From assembly GCA_947475765.1 (NCBI GenBank), contig CANJMM010000004.1, positions 1 to 64,000 on the forward strand: 64,000 nucleotides of DNA, in the 5' to 3' direction. The DNA comes from Legionellales bacterium. Lineage in GTDB: Bacteria; Pseudomonadota; Gammaproteobacteria; Berkiellales; Berkiellaceae. Made by a program: the position numbers and the translations under genes. Shown piece by piece: positions 41,758 to 51,146 of this stretch (position 1 is its first letter; the number at the start of each line of letters is the position of its first letter). The notes below the pieces were generated by a model that saw nothing but the letters and a program-made list of their open reading frames with translations, had not been told where the DNA came from and searched no databases.

Positions 41758-43032
41758 ATGAACACTCTGGGTAAAAATATTTTTTATGCTCAATCTGGCG
41801 GCGTCACGGCCGTCATTAATGCTTCAGCCTGTGGTGTGATTGAAACCGCAAGACAACATCCCGAACACTTTGGAAAAGTCTATGTAGGCAAAAATGGCAT
41901 TTTAGGCGCCCTTAATGAAGAATTAATTGACACCAGCTTAGAAACACCTGAAGCCATTCGAGCATTATATTATACTCCAGGTGGGGCCTTTGGTTCATGC
42001 CGCTATAAACTAAAAAGCCTTGAACAAAATCGTGCTGAGTATGAACGCTTAATTGCTGTTTTTAAAGCGCATGATATTGGCACTTTTTTTTATAATGGCG
42101 GTGGTGATTCTCAAGATACGGCCAATAAAGTCGCTGAATTTAGTCGAACTTTAGGCTTTGCTATTCGATGCATTGGGATCCCTAAAACCGTCGATAATGA
42201 CTTACCTTTTACCGATAATTGCCCTGGCTTTGGATCGGTGGCTAAATATATTGCGGTTTCAACGCTAGAAGCCAGCTTAGATGTCGCTTCTATGGCAGAA
42301 ACCTCCACTAAAGTTTTTATTTTAGAAGTGATGGGCCGTCATGCCGGATGGATAGCTGCTGCAGGCGCTTTAGCACAAGACCCTGAAAAAAATAGGCATG
42401 CACCCCATATTATTTTATTTCCAGAAATTGCTTTCAATCCCGTGACATTTTTAGAAAAAGTGAATAAAACAGTAAAACAACATGGTTATTGTGTGGTGGT
42501 TGCCTCAGAAGGTGTTAAAAATCTAGCGGGTCAATTTTTAGCTGAAACGGGTACAAAAGACGCCTTTGGTCATGCCCAGCTGGGTGGGGTAGCGCCTTAC
42601 TTAGCAAGCCTAGTGCAATCTGAATTAAAATTAAAATACCATTGGGCCGTTGCGGATTATTTACAACGTGCTGCCAGACATTTATCTTCTATCACAGACG
42701 TAGAGCAGGCTTATGCCTTAGGTAAAGCTGCGGTTAACTTGGCGATTGAAAACAAAACGGCCATTATGCCCATTGTGGTACGAGAGTCGACTACCCCTTA
42801 CAAATGGTCTATTGGAGAAGTCGAATTAAACAAAGTAGCAAATATTGAAAATAAAGTGCCTAGAAACTTTATAGACGAAGAAGGATTTGGCATCACAGAT
42901 CTTTGCCGTGCTTATTTATTGCCTTTAATCCAAGGAGAGGCCTACCCTCCCTATAAAAATGGCTTACCCGATTATGGCGTTTTAAAAAATCACTTAATTC
43001 CTAAAAAATTAGTGCCATTTCACCCACTTTAA
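41758..43032 (+). CDS. Diphosphate-dependent 6-phosphofructokinase
   Basis: 424 residues. FYAQSGGVTAVINASACGVI at the start, then FYNGGGDSQDT (Asp after GGG where ATP enzymes have a second Gly) and IGIPKTVDNDL, whose Lys is characteristic of the PPi-dependent class. EVMGRHAGWIAA is the fructose-6-phosphate site. The enzyme runs glycolysis reversibly with pyrophosphate, saving ATP; several intracellular bacteria rely on it. The ribosome site AGGATAGGTGAG precedes ATG 41758. The 3' end overlaps the convergent MFS gene by 24 bases. Confidence 0.95.
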   Translation: MNTLGKNIFYAQSGGVTAVINASACGVIETARQHPEHFGKVYVGKNGILGALNEELIDTSLETPEAIRALYYTPGGAFGSCRYKLKSLEQNRAEYERLIAVFKAHDIGTFFYNGGGDSQDTANKVAEFSRTLGFAIRCIGIPKTVDNDLPFTDNCPGFGSVAKYIAVSTLEASLDVASMAETSTKVFILEVMGRHAGWIAAAGALAQDPEKNRHAPHIILFPEIAFNPVTFLEKVNKTVKQHGYCVVVASEGVKNLAGQFLAETGTKDAFGHAQLGGVAPYLASLVQSELKLKYHWAVADYLQRAARHLSSITDVEQAYALGKAAVNLAIENKTAIMPIVVRESTTPYKWSIGEVELNKVANIENKVPRNFIDEEGFGITDLCRAYLLPLIQGEAYPPYKNGLPDYGVLKNHLIPKKLVPFHPL

Positions 43033-44235
43033 AGCCAACATGCTGAGCATCACATAGACGCAACTGGCGGCTAAGATGCTCTGCATGGCAACGCCTCTGT
43101 CGAGTAAATGCCCAAACAAACTCGGTGAAATACTCGCACAAACAATACAAATAAAAACCACCATGCCTCTTATTTCACCTAAGCGTTCCATACCATACAA
43201 TTCTACCCAAATGGTATTCAGTACCACTCGATTTCCCCCAACCGCCATGCCTGCACAAAACATGTACAACATCACAGAAAAAATTGGATCGGAAATAAAA
43301 ACAAGAGAAAAAAGCCCTAAAGATAATAAAGGCAAAACATAAGGCATGATAAAAAAACACCCTTTTTCATCAATTTTTTTCCCAAAATACAAACAGCTAA
43401 ATAAATTGGATAAAGCAAAAATAGAAAAGCTTGCCGCCAACCAATTTAAGTCCCAATTTTTTTCTGCCCCTAATGGAATGTGGGAAAAAAAGATACCAGT
43501 TAATATCAAAGTTGGCGACAGTAAGGCTGGCAACAATAAATAAAATTTTTTATCTTTTAATACTTCTGAGCGTGTCCATAGGCGAGAATTGTCGCCTGGG
43601 CTGATTATCATCGTATTTGGCAATAATGGCGCATGTTTGATATTCCCCTCAAGATCAATGCGCTTGAATAAAAAAAACAAACTGGGTACCACTATCACCG
43701 CTAAAAACCCTGCCAAGACTTTCCAGATCTGTTGCCAAGATAAGAAATTTGTTAACGTGACTATAATTAACGGCAATAATGCTTCTCCCAGGCTAAAGCC
43801 CATTGAAATAATGCCAACCGCCTTGCCTCGGTGATATGGGAATATTTTTGCAATGGTGGTCATGGCTATATGACCTAACATCGATTGCGAAAAAAAACGC
43901 AAAGATAATAAAACCATAAAAAATGCCATCCAACTTTTGACTTGGCTGAGTAAAAACATAGAAGCGATGAGTATAGCCAATACCAACAAGGTAAAATAAC
44001 TTACTTTATAATGCTCTATTTTGGGTGCAAACCATAAGAGTAAAAAACCACTCCCCAAAGTGGTTAAAGAATAAATCCAACCTAATTCCCCATAACTTAA
44101 GCCTATTTCTTGACAAAAATGCCCTCCAAATAAACTAATAAAAAACATTTGACCCAGGCAGGAACAAAAAGTCAGAATAAACCCGAAAAATAAATAACGA
44201 TGGTATTTTTGAACAAACAAACGATAATAATGCAT
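43009..44235 (-). CDS. MFS transporter, substrate unknown
   Basis: 408 residues, 12 hydrophobic helices. The arrangement ISLFGGHFCQEIGLSYGELG with SLTTLGSGFLLLW and LSLRFFSQSMLGHIAMTTIA, then FPYHRGKAVGIISMGFSLGE resembles the monocarboxylate/oxalate-formate-like MFS branch. It is convergent with the PPi-PFK gene (24-base overlap) and divergent from the ABC gene at 44360. No substrate can be named. Confidence 0.85.
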   Translation of the reverse strand: MHYYRLFVQKYHRYLFFGFILTFCSCLGQMFFISLFGGHFCQEIGLSYGELGWIYSLTTLGSGFLLLWFAPKIEHYKVSYFTLLVLAILIASMFLLSQVKSWMAFFMVLLSLRFFSQSMLGHIAMTTIAKIFPYHRGKAVGIISMGFSLGEALLPLIIVTLTNFLSWQQIWKVLAGFLAVIVVPSLFFLFKRIDLEGNIKHAPLLPNTMIISPGDNSRLWTRSEVLKDKKFYLLLPALLSPTLILTGIFFSHIPLGAEKNWDLNWLAASFSIFALSNLFSCLYFGKKIDEKGCFFIMPYVLPLLSLGLFSLVFISDPIFSVMLYMFCAGMAVGGNRVVLNTIWVELYGMERLGEIRGMVVFICIVCASISPSLFGHLLDRGVAMQSILAASCVYVMLSMLALKWVKWH

Positions 44236-44334
44236 ATACTTTATTTTTTAAGCCTCCTTTCTTCTTTTTCGGCCTATTTCATAAAAAGATAATGAATGAA
44301 TAAAGATTGATCAAAACAACAGTTTGATTTATAG

Positions 44335-44358
44335 TTAGTTCATTTTATGGTGAACTAA
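44335..44358 (+). promoter_or_regulatory. 8-bp-arm hairpin ending one base before a start codon
   Basis: ttagttca and tgaactaa form a perfect inverted repeat around an 8-base loop; the second arm ends at 44358 and the ATG is at 44360. It occupies the place of a ribosome site, which is otherwise absent, so it could be a translational operator or a dimer protein site. Confidence 0.55.
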
Positions 44359-44359
44359 G

Positions 44360-46189
44360 ATGCTTTTAGAACTTATTAAAAAAAGTTATCGTGTCTATAA
44401 ACGCTATTTTGGCCTAAAAGGCCGCGCTTTATATCATAGCTTACTGGCGATGCTTATTTTAATAGGCAATATCAGCCTAGCTTTTGTGATGGCGCTCATT
44501 AACGCTGCATTTGATACGGTCATGGCTTCGATTGTACCCGGTGTGTCTTATCGTGCTTTTCTTGCCAGCACCAGCCATTTTTTATTCGTGGTATTGGCTT
44601 ATGCCACTATTGTATCTGTTAATAATTGGCTAGCTTACAAACTTAGCGCTTCTGTTAGAGATGCGCACAACCATACGCTCATACAAAGATGGCTTAACTC
44701 CGGGGCTTACTTTGGCGCTAAATTCCTCCCTACGGATAAGAAAAATAAAAAAATGAATCCTGCTCAAATCATGAGCCAGGACAATAATGAAATCACGGTT
44801 AATCTCAGTTATCTGGCAGATAATTTTTTAATGACCACCAGTAATTTTATCATTGGCTTTATGGGGTTAGTGATTCTTTCTGGGCCATTAATTTTCCCTT
44901 TTATGGGATTTTCTATTTATATTCCCGATTATTTGGCTGTGACCACAGTGATTTATGCCTTGGGTTTTAATTTACTTTCTGGGTGGGCAGCAAACAAATT
45001 ACGCCATCAACAGTCTCAAGAAAAAAGTGCCAAAGATCACTTTCACCACCACTTACATCATGTCTCAACACATGCTGAATCGATTGCTTTTTCAAAAGGC
45101 GCTAAAAATGAGCATTCTATGTTAGCTCGAATCATCAAACAATATCACTCCACGGATACAAAACTGGGCAACATCAAAAGCATGCTGGCTTTTTTAAATT
45201 CTCTACATCAACAAATGTCGGGTATTTTTGGGGTTATTATTTCTGCCCCTAATGTCATTGCAGGCCATATGGATACAACCGGCGTATTTCAAGTGGCACA
45301 TCATTTTTCAGATGTGGTTCGGTGGTTTACTTGGCGCAATGAAAACCTTAATACCATTTCAGAAACTTTAGTGGGATTAGATAGATTAAACGCATTTGAA
45401 GATAGCTTAAATGCATGGGAAAGCTTAAAAGCGCATTCTATCCAAAATCAAATAACCATAAACCAAGTATCTCATGCTGAACCGCTTCGCTTCTCAACGC
45501 TTTGTGTCAACACCCCACCTACTGACAAAAATTCTGCAGGAACATCCTTGTTTGCTGCTCCCTTAACGCTTTCCTTTCCTAAAGGCAGCATTAGTCTTGT
45601 TCAGGGGCCGTCTGGCACAGGAAAAACCACTGTTTTTAGAGCCATTGCCAATCTTTGGCCCTTTGGGGAAGGCACCATTCAGGTGCCCCAAAATCTTGCT
45701 GGAACAGAAGCGAACATTATCTTTATTCCTCAAAAACCTTACTTCCCTTATCAACAAAGTTTATTAGATGCCATTATCTATCCTGATCACCAGAGCACTC
45801 ACCCTGTTTCAGATGCGGCTAAAAAACAAATCTCTGAGTGGATGACTCAACTTGGATTTAAGCAAGAAACCATCGAAAAAATGGATACCATTCAAGAATG
45901 GGAAAAAACCTTGAGTGGTGGAGAACAACAACGTATCGCCATTATCTCAGCCCTTCATAAAAAACCAGACTTTTTATTTATGGACGAAGGCACTTCCGCC
46001 CTCGATAAAGAAACTAAAAAAATAGCAGAACATTTAATGAAAACCGTACTGCGTGATACCACGATTGCTTACATTGATCATAATCCTTCTGAACCTTCAG
46101 AAAACACTTTTTACTCTCATACGCTTAATCTAGCAGAAGCTCGCCCCGCGGTCCGTACAAATCCCCCTAAAAGAATAATGGCTCACTGA
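44360..46189 (+). CDS. ABC transporter of the SbmA/YddA (ABCD-like) family, fused permease-ATPase
   Basis: 609 residues. A membrane domain with about six helices (about 25-320) is followed by the ATPase: Walker A GPSGTGKTT at about 417, signature LSGGEQQR at about 519 and Walker B FLFMDEGTSALD at about 537. The linking segment HFSDVVRWFTWRNENLNTIS, followed by LVGLDRLNAFEDSL, is typical of the SbmA/BacA-like family with attached ATPase (YddA; ABCD peroxisomal relatives). Family members move peptides, fatty acids or vitamin B12 and affect envelope lipids and survival in host cells. It stands alone with a hairpin in place of a ribosome site. Confidence 0.88.
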   Translation: MLLELIKKSYRVYKRYFGLKGRALYHSLLAMLILIGNISLAFVMALINAAFDTVMASIVPGVSYRAFLASTSHFLFVVLAYATIVSVNNWLAYKLSASVRDAHNHTLIQRWLNSGAYFGAKFLPTDKKNKKMNPAQIMSQDNNEITVNLSYLADNFLMTTSNFIIGFMGLVILSGPLIFPFMGFSIYIPDYLAVTTVIYALGFNLLSGWAANKLRHQQSQEKSAKDHFHHHLHHVSTHAESIAFSKGAKNEHSMLARIIKQYHSTDTKLGNIKSMLAFLNSLHQQMSGIFGVIISAPNVIAGHMDTTGVFQVAHHFSDVVRWFTWRNENLNTISETLVGLDRLNAFEDSLNAWESLKAHSIQNQITINQVSHAEPLRFSTLCVNTPPTDKNSAGTSLFAAPLTLSFPKGSISLVQGPSGTGKTTVFRAIANLWPFGEGTIQVPQNLAGTEANIIFIPQKPYFPYQQSLLDAIIYPDHQSTHPVSDAAKKQISEWMTQLGFKQETIEKMDTIQEWEKTLSGGEQQRIAIISALHKKPDFLFMDEGTSALDKETKKIAEHLMKTVLRDTTIAYIDHNPSEPSENTFYSHTLNLAEARPAVRTNPPKRIMAH

Positions 46190-46304
46190 ATGTAATCCCC
46201 CTACTCTTAATTTATTCACTAAGACCTTTGGTCCAATTGACGCAGTTATGCTTCTCAGGTGTAATGAACTTATTCTCTTGTCATTATTATTAAGTGAGGA
46301 AGTT

Positions 46305-46817
46305 ATGAGTAAAAACACCCTAAATAAAGCGCACATGCACTCAAGTTTGGCCTCTAAAATATGGGAGAAGATTAAACACCCCTTTCAAAAAACCACTGTA
46401 AGCGCTATCAATACAGTGCCCTTGGCCTTAATAGAGGATGAACCCGCTATGCCTTCTATAGCCACCGGTATAGCCACCGGTCAGGAATATACTGAATTTG
46501 AAGTTGAAATTAGCCTTGAGGAGCTTCAAGATGTCTTAACCCTGTTAGAACAACAAAATCAAAACATAACCACACCAGATGAAGTCCTAAAACAATTAAT
46601 TGACACCTTAAAAAAATCAGAAAAAAAAGCAAAAACAATTTCTGAAAAAGAACTCATGATTGAACTTATCCCCTTGCCTAATCCTAGACAAAACCCAAAT
46701 CAACCCCTTGCCCTAGAAAAAGAAAAAGAAAGAGAAAAAGAGAGAGAGAGAGACAGAGAACAACGTGAAATGGCTAAAAAAATAACCCATTATCCTCCTA
46801 GCGACAGGCTACATTAA
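46305..46817 (+). CDS. Small charged protein of unknown function
   Basis: 170 residues from ATG 46305, chosen because GAGGAAG lies 4-10 bases upstream; an earlier start at 46248 lacks one. It has no signal or membrane segment. A central helix (EFEVEISLEELQDVLTLLEQ) precedes a Lys-rich helix and a tail of alternating Glu/Lys/Arg ending KKITHYPPSDRLH. A 12-bp unit (atagccaccggt) is doubled at about 46459-46482, encoding IATG twice. I do not recognise it. Its soluble, charged, coiled-coil build fits an effector or a small regulator, without proof. It converges with the PAP2 gene, overlapping by 4 bases. Confidence 0.55.
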   Translation: MSKNTLNKAHMHSSLASKIWEKIKHPFQKTTVSAINTVPLALIEDEPAMPSIATGIATGQEYTEFEVEISLEELQDVLTLLEQQNQNITTPDEVLKQLIDTLKKSEKKAKTISEKELMIELIPLPNPRQNPNQPLALEKEKEREKERERDREQREMAKKITHYPPSDRLH

Positions 46818-47425
46818 AATAAAACCTGAAATTCAAGGCCTAGATATTTTTTTTGGTCTAGTTCTAGTCTGGGCGCCAAACTTAGTTGAAAGCCTTGTTT
46901 TTTATTCACCGTAGAACCAAGTGCAGTAAACACATAAGGCTCCGTAAAAATTAAGCCCCCTACATAGCCAAGGGCTGCCCCCGCAAATACTTCAATCCAA
47001 CGATGTGCCTTGGTGTTGACTCGGCTATAACCCACTAAAGCTGCTGCTGTATACATGGGCACCCCCACTTTCCAGCCATAACGCATTTGCCAATATGCTG
47101 CACCTGAAAAAGCCGTAGAAGTATGCCCTGAAGGAAAAGAATAGCCATCATGATCACCCGGTCTAGGCTTATCTGCTGTATGTTTAACCAGCTCGGTAAC
47201 CTGCAAAACAGAAAAAAAAGTGTATCCCAATTGAACCATGCCTTCATAGTCTTTTATATAGGCTGAATAAGCCAAAGCAGAAACTGGAATAGACAAGGCA
47301 AGCTTTTCTGAGTTATTCAACTCTTTTGCTTGCCCTGAGCTTATCCAAAATGATAAAAAAGATAAACAAAATAAAAAACTAAAAATAGACCATTTAAGCT
47401 GTGTAAACAAATTAACCTCAGTCAT
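46814..47425 (-). CDS. PAP2-family phosphatase
   Basis: 203 residues. The three acid-phosphatase motifs are present: KHTADKPRP, PSGHTS and SRVNTKAHRWIEV. In the last, the usual Asp that pairs with the catalytic His is Glu. The family removes phosphate from lipids such as undecaprenyl-PP, phosphatidic acid or lipid A. A signal or first helix spans about 12-32. The tail, GFQLSLAPRLELDQKKYLG then LEFQVLF, alternates like a membrane strand pair and ends in Phe, which suggests an outer-membrane-associated form. It stands alone; manC lies 95 bases upstream on the same strand. Confidence 0.85.
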   Translation of the reverse strand: MTEVNLFTQLKWSIFSFLFCLSFLSFWISSGQAKELNNSEKLALSIPVSALAYSAYIKDYEGMVQLGYTFFSVLQVTELVKHTADKPRPGDHDGYSFPSGHTSTAFSGAAYWQMRYGWKVGVPMYTAAALVGYSRVNTKAHRWIEVFAGAALGYVGGLIFTEPYVFTALGSTVNKKQGFQLSLAPRLELDQKKYLGLEFQVLF

Positions 47426-47519
47426 TATTTTAAAATCAAATAAAAGAACTGAATTTAGCTTAGCAAAAAATAGCCCTAATCGCTTTGTTATTAGATAAAC
47501 TTAAAAAAATTACAAAAAA

Positions 47520-48992
47520 TTACAAAGGCAAAAATACTGTTTTTTGTCTCTCTGCTTGCGCTGCTTGCTTTGTTTCGTCTTCTCTGCCGTAATTATCTTC
47601 TAAGCGAACAATATCATCTTCTCCTAAATAAGCCCCTGATTGAATTTCAATGATTTCTAAAGGAATTTTTCCGACATTTTCAAGCCGATGAATCGTGCCA
47701 GTCGGAATATAAGTCGATTGATTTTCAGCCAATAAAAATTGCTCATTGTTTCTGGTTACTCTGGCAGTGCCTTTTACCACAACCCAATGTTCTGAACGAT
47801 GATGGTGTAATTGTAAAGAAAGTTTTGCCCCTATCGCCACGGTAATACGTTTTACCTGATAACGCTCCCCCTGATCGATGGCTTCATAATGTCCCCAGGG
47901 CCTTGCAACACAAGTGGCTTGCTTTACCTCAGGGCGATTGGCTTTGGCTAATTGTGCCACAATGGTCTTCACTTCTTGTGATTTTTCTTTAGAGGCCACT
48001 AACACGGCATCTTTGGTTTCAACCACGACTAAATTATCTACCCCCACCAATGTCACCAAACGATGTGTAGCATGTATATGGCAATGGGTGGTTTCTGTCA
48101 TCAAGCCTTCACCATACATCGTATTGCCTTGATGATCTGCTTCAAAACAATGAGATAACGCCTCCCAAGAGCCTACATCACTCCATGCTGTGCTTAAACT
48201 GACCATGGCCACTTGAGTAGATTTTTCCATAACAGCATAATCAATAGAGTCACTTGGACTACTTTCAAAAAAAGTTTTATTTGGTCGGATAAAATCCTGA
48301 TCTTGCTCGGCAGAAGCCATTGCCTGCTTGCAAGCCTCATAAATCTTAGGAGCATAACAAGCTAACTCTCTAAGATAATCGGCCGCTTTAAATAAAAATA
48401 TGCCCGCATTCCAAAGATATTTTCCTGAATCGACATATTTTTTTGCCCACTCAGCATTGGGCTTTTCAACAAAATGCGAAACTGTTGAAACTTGATCCAA
48501 AAGCACTTCCCCTATTTTTAAATAACCATAGCCTGTTTCTGGTGAAGTGGGTTTTACCCCAAAAGTGACTAAATAACCAAGATCAACTGCAGACAATCCG
48601 GCCTGAACAGACTCTGTAAAATGTTGCGTAGAGCCCATAATCTGATCTGCGGATAAAACGAGTAAAATTGCCTCGGGATCATGCTGTAAAGCAGAAAAAG
48701 CAGCCAGTGCGACACAAGGCGCTGTCGAGCGTCCTATGGGTTCTAAAATAATAGACTGGGGCGGTAAGTGCACTTTTCTTAATTGCTCTGCTGCCATAAA
48801 ACGATGTGTTTCTTGACATAAAATAATAGGGGGTTGAAAAAAGGCAGATTGATTAATGCGTAATAACGTTTCTTGAAATAAACTATTTTCATGGTGAAAA
48901 AGCCGAATAAATTGTTTAGGCATACTTTCTCGAGACAGCGGCCAAAGACGGCTCCCTAGTCCACCGGCTAATATTACTGGCGTCACTTTCAT
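47520..48992 (-). CDS. manC: Mannose-1-phosphate guanylyltransferase/mannose-6-phosphate isomerase
   Basis: 490 residues of the bifunctional type II enzyme (ManC/AlgA/XanB). The nucleotidyltransferase part begins VILAGGLGSRLWPLSRESMP with KQFIRL, followed by EPIGRSTAPCVALAAF and later FVEKP. The C-terminal cupin isomerase part starts at about 365, RPWGHYEAIDQGERYQVKRI, with LQLHHHRSEHWVVVKGTARV and YIPTGTIHRLEN as metal-site motifs. It makes GDP-mannose for surface polysaccharide. No other sugar genes are nearby. The short segment after the cupin (GREDETKQAAQAERQKTVFL) is slightly longer than usual. Confidence 0.95.
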   Translation of the reverse strand: MKVTPVILAGGLGSRLWPLSRESMPKQFIRLFHHENSLFQETLLRINQSAFFQPPIILCQETHRFMAAEQLRKVHLPPQSIILEPIGRSTAPCVALAAFSALQHDPEAILLVLSADQIMGSTQHFTESVQAGLSAVDLGYLVTFGVKPTSPETGYGYLKIGEVLLDQVSTVSHFVEKPNAEWAKKYVDSGKYLWNAGIFLFKAADYLRELACYAPKIYEACKQAMASAEQDQDFIRPNKTFFESSPSDSIDYAVMEKSTQVAMVSLSTAWSDVGSWEALSHCFEADHQGNTMYGEGLMTETTHCHIHATHRLVTLVGVDNLVVVETKDAVLVASKEKSQEVKTIVAQLAKANRPEVKQATCVARPWGHYEAIDQGERYQVKRITVAIGAKLSLQLHHHRSEHWVVVKGTARVTRNNEQFLLAENQSTYIPTGTIHRLENVGKIPLEIIEIQSGAYLGEDDIVRLEDNYGREDETKQAAQAERQKTVFLPL

Positions 48993-49129
48993 GCTTTATT
49001 TCCCTTTTTATTCGACAAATATATGCTTTTGCCTCTTGCAGACAAGCTTAAAAACATTCATCCTAACCCGAGGGCTATCCATACCGCAATAGTAAAAAAC
49101 TTAAATTTTTGAGCACAATTAAAATACCT

Positions 49130-50797
49130 ATGTTATCTTTCTTGCCTGCAATAGCTTATACCCGTTTAGGGGCTGTAATATGCTGTATGCTCATAGCCAA
49201 TATATTATTAGCTAGCCGCTTGGCCCAGTTACAAGTTTTTGATCGTGATTTTTTAGATAAGCAAGGAAAAGCCCGCTCTGTGCGCATGGTGAATATGCCT
49301 ACTTATCGCGGCATGATTACGGATAGAAAAGGCACACCACTAGCAGTCAGTACCCCAATGGAATCCATTTGGGTCGATCCTAAAAAATTAAGCCTCAATG
49401 CAGAACAGCGTGAAAAATTAGCGCAAGCATTACAACTGGATCTAAAAAACCTATCTGAGAAATTAGTCAACAATAAACACAAAAGCTTTTTATATCTCAA
49501 ACGAGGGCTGCCACCAGAAGAAAGTAAAAAAATTATGGCCTTAAAATTACCGGGCATACAAGTCATGCGTGAATTTAAACGATATTATCCAGGAGGAAAA
49601 CACACAGCTCAATTAATTGGCTACACCAATATAGAAGACCATGGCCAAGCAGGTATTGAATATTTATATAATGACGCCCTTTCCCCTGTTTTTGGCAAAA
49701 AAAGAGTCTTAGAAGACCGAATGGGTAACTGGATCAGTGATTTAGAAGAAGTGGCTTTACCTAAAGCAGGTGAACATATCACGCTCACTCTTGATTTACG
49801 CATTCAAGCCATTGCTTTAGAAGCCTTAGAAAATGCCCTAATACAATATGAAGCCAAAGCCGCGACCTTAGTGATGATAGACGTAACCAATAGCGAAATT
49901 CTGGCCATGATCTCTGCCCCGAGTTATAATCCGAATAATCTAGCTGAACGCAATACGCCTAATGCCCGATTAAGAGCTTTAACGAATCAAATTGAACCGG
50001 GTTCCACCATTAAGCCTTTTACCATGGCTTATGCACTGGAATCCGGCCAATACCAACTAGATACCCTTGTTGATACTCATCCAGGGAGACTGCCTGTTGG
50101 AAAATTTCTCATCAAAGATTTACATAATTATGGCAAAATTACGCTCAAAGAAGTCTTAGCCCGTTCAAGCAATGTGGGCATCAGTAAAGTCATTTTTAGC
50201 TTAGAAGAAGCTGGCATGCTTAATTTATTCAGTCGTTTTGGTTTAGGCTCGGAGGTTTATGGCTTTCCAGGAGAAAATTCGGGCCGATTACCTAGCCCCT
50301 CTTCACACCCTTTTGTCTATGCCACACATGCATTTGGTTATGGCCTAACGGTCAATGCCACTCAACTTGCTGGTGCCTATGCTATTTTAGCAAACCGAGG
50401 GCTACATCGTCCGCTCAAATTTGTTAAAGATCATGATTTGACTAGCACACCAGCCACTCAACGTGTATTAGATGCCAAGGTTGCCGAGAATATGGTCGAA
50501 ATGTTACAAGCCGTAACTAGCCTGAGTGGTACAGGAAGCCGTGCGCATATTCCTGGATTTGAAACAGCCGGCAAAACAGGCACCATTCGGGTAGTGGGCC
50601 CAAATGGCTATGATCCCAACAGACATATTGCTTTATTTGCAGGTTTTACGCCTGTCAAAAAACCAAAATTTGCTGCTGTGGTGATTATTGAAGAACCTAA
50701 AGAATCGCTTTATTATGGTGGCGCTGTGGCCGCGCCTATTTATGCCAAAGTAGTTGGAGCTGCATTACAAATTATGAACATCGCGCCTGAAAAATAA
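49130..50797 (+). CDS. ftsI: Peptidoglycan transpeptidase PBP3
   Basis: 555 residues from ATG 49130 (TTG 49109 in frame is the alternative; neither has a ribosome site). One N-terminal membrane helix, then the PBP dimerisation segment GMITDRKGTPLAVSTPMESI and the transpeptidase domain: STIK (292-295, in EPGSTIKPF), SSN in LARSSNVGIS, and KTGT in AGKTGTIRVV. This is the class B septal transpeptidase that works with FtsW. It lies outside a division-gene cluster, alone between manC and small genes, so it may be the sole copy or an accessory PBP3. Confidence 0.93.
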   Translation: MLSFLPAIAYTRLGAVICCMLIANILLASRLAQLQVFDRDFLDKQGKARSVRMVNMPTYRGMITDRKGTPLAVSTPMESIWVDPKKLSLNAEQREKLAQALQLDLKNLSEKLVNNKHKSFLYLKRGLPPEESKKIMALKLPGIQVMREFKRYYPGGKHTAQLIGYTNIEDHGQAGIEYLYNDALSPVFGKKRVLEDRMGNWISDLEEVALPKAGEHITLTLDLRIQAIALEALENALIQYEAKAATLVMIDVTNSEILAMISAPSYNPNNLAERNTPNARLRALTNQIEPGSTIKPFTMAYALESGQYQLDTLVDTHPGRLPVGKFLIKDLHNYGKITLKEVLARSSNVGISKVIFSLEEAGMLNLFSRFGLGSEVYGFPGENSGRLPSPSSHPFVYATHAFGYGLTVNATQLAGAYAILANRGLHRPLKFVKDHDLTSTPATQRVLDAKVAENMVEMLQAVTSLSGTGSRAHIPGFETAGKTGTIRVVGPNGYDPNRHIALFAGFTPVKKPKFAAVVIIEEPKESLYYGGAVAAPIYAKVVGAALQIMNIAPEK

Positions 50798-50800
50798 GTG

Positions 50801-50835
50801 CGCTCAATCATAATACTAATGATAGAGCGATTTTT
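50801..50835 (+). terminator. Bidirectional terminator between ftsI and a convergent small gene
   Basis: cgctcaatcat (50801-50811) and atgatagagcg (50819-50829) pair with one mismatch, followed by five Ts on the plus strand. It lies just after the ftsI stop and overlaps the last codons of the minus-strand gene at 50816. Confidence 0.75.
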
Positions 50836-51070
50836 CAGATAACATCAAAGTGGCTGCAATGCTGGCCTTATAAATCACAAAAGGATCGGAATGGTGTAAT
50901 GCTTTTTTAATGCCTTTTATATGGGGATTAAAATGACCTACTTTATGCCAATAATCAGATAGATTATCCATGGTTTCTCTTAAAAAAAACAAATAATCAT
51001 TAAAGTTTTGTTGCTTTTCAACCGTTGCTTCCACGTGATGATGCCTTGTTTTAAAAATGTCCCCTATCAT
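50816..51070 (-). CDS. Small protein of unknown function
   Basis: 84 residues, helical, His-rich at the start (KTRHHHVEATV) with NFNDYLFFLRETMDNLSDYW. No signal or membrane segment. I do not recognise a family. It is downstream of the motA-motB-pilZ run on the same strand, 77 bases after pilZ, and might be part of it. Its last codons form part of the terminator of ftsI. Confidence 0.5.
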   Translation of the reverse strand: MIGDIFKTRHHHVEATVEKQQNFNDYLFFLRETMDNLSDYWHKVGHFNPHIKGIKKALHHSDPFVIYKASIAATLMLSEKSLYH

Positions 51071-51146
51071 AACAAAAAAATGGGGTATAAAACAAGAGAA
51101 AAGCCGATTAAATAACTTTTTTATCTAAATGCGTGATTGCGCCCGC

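Noticed and set aside
41888-41990. PPi-PFK as an ATP-dependent enzyme
   Set aside because: GGGDS and PKTVDND carry the Asp and Lys that mark diphosphate use.
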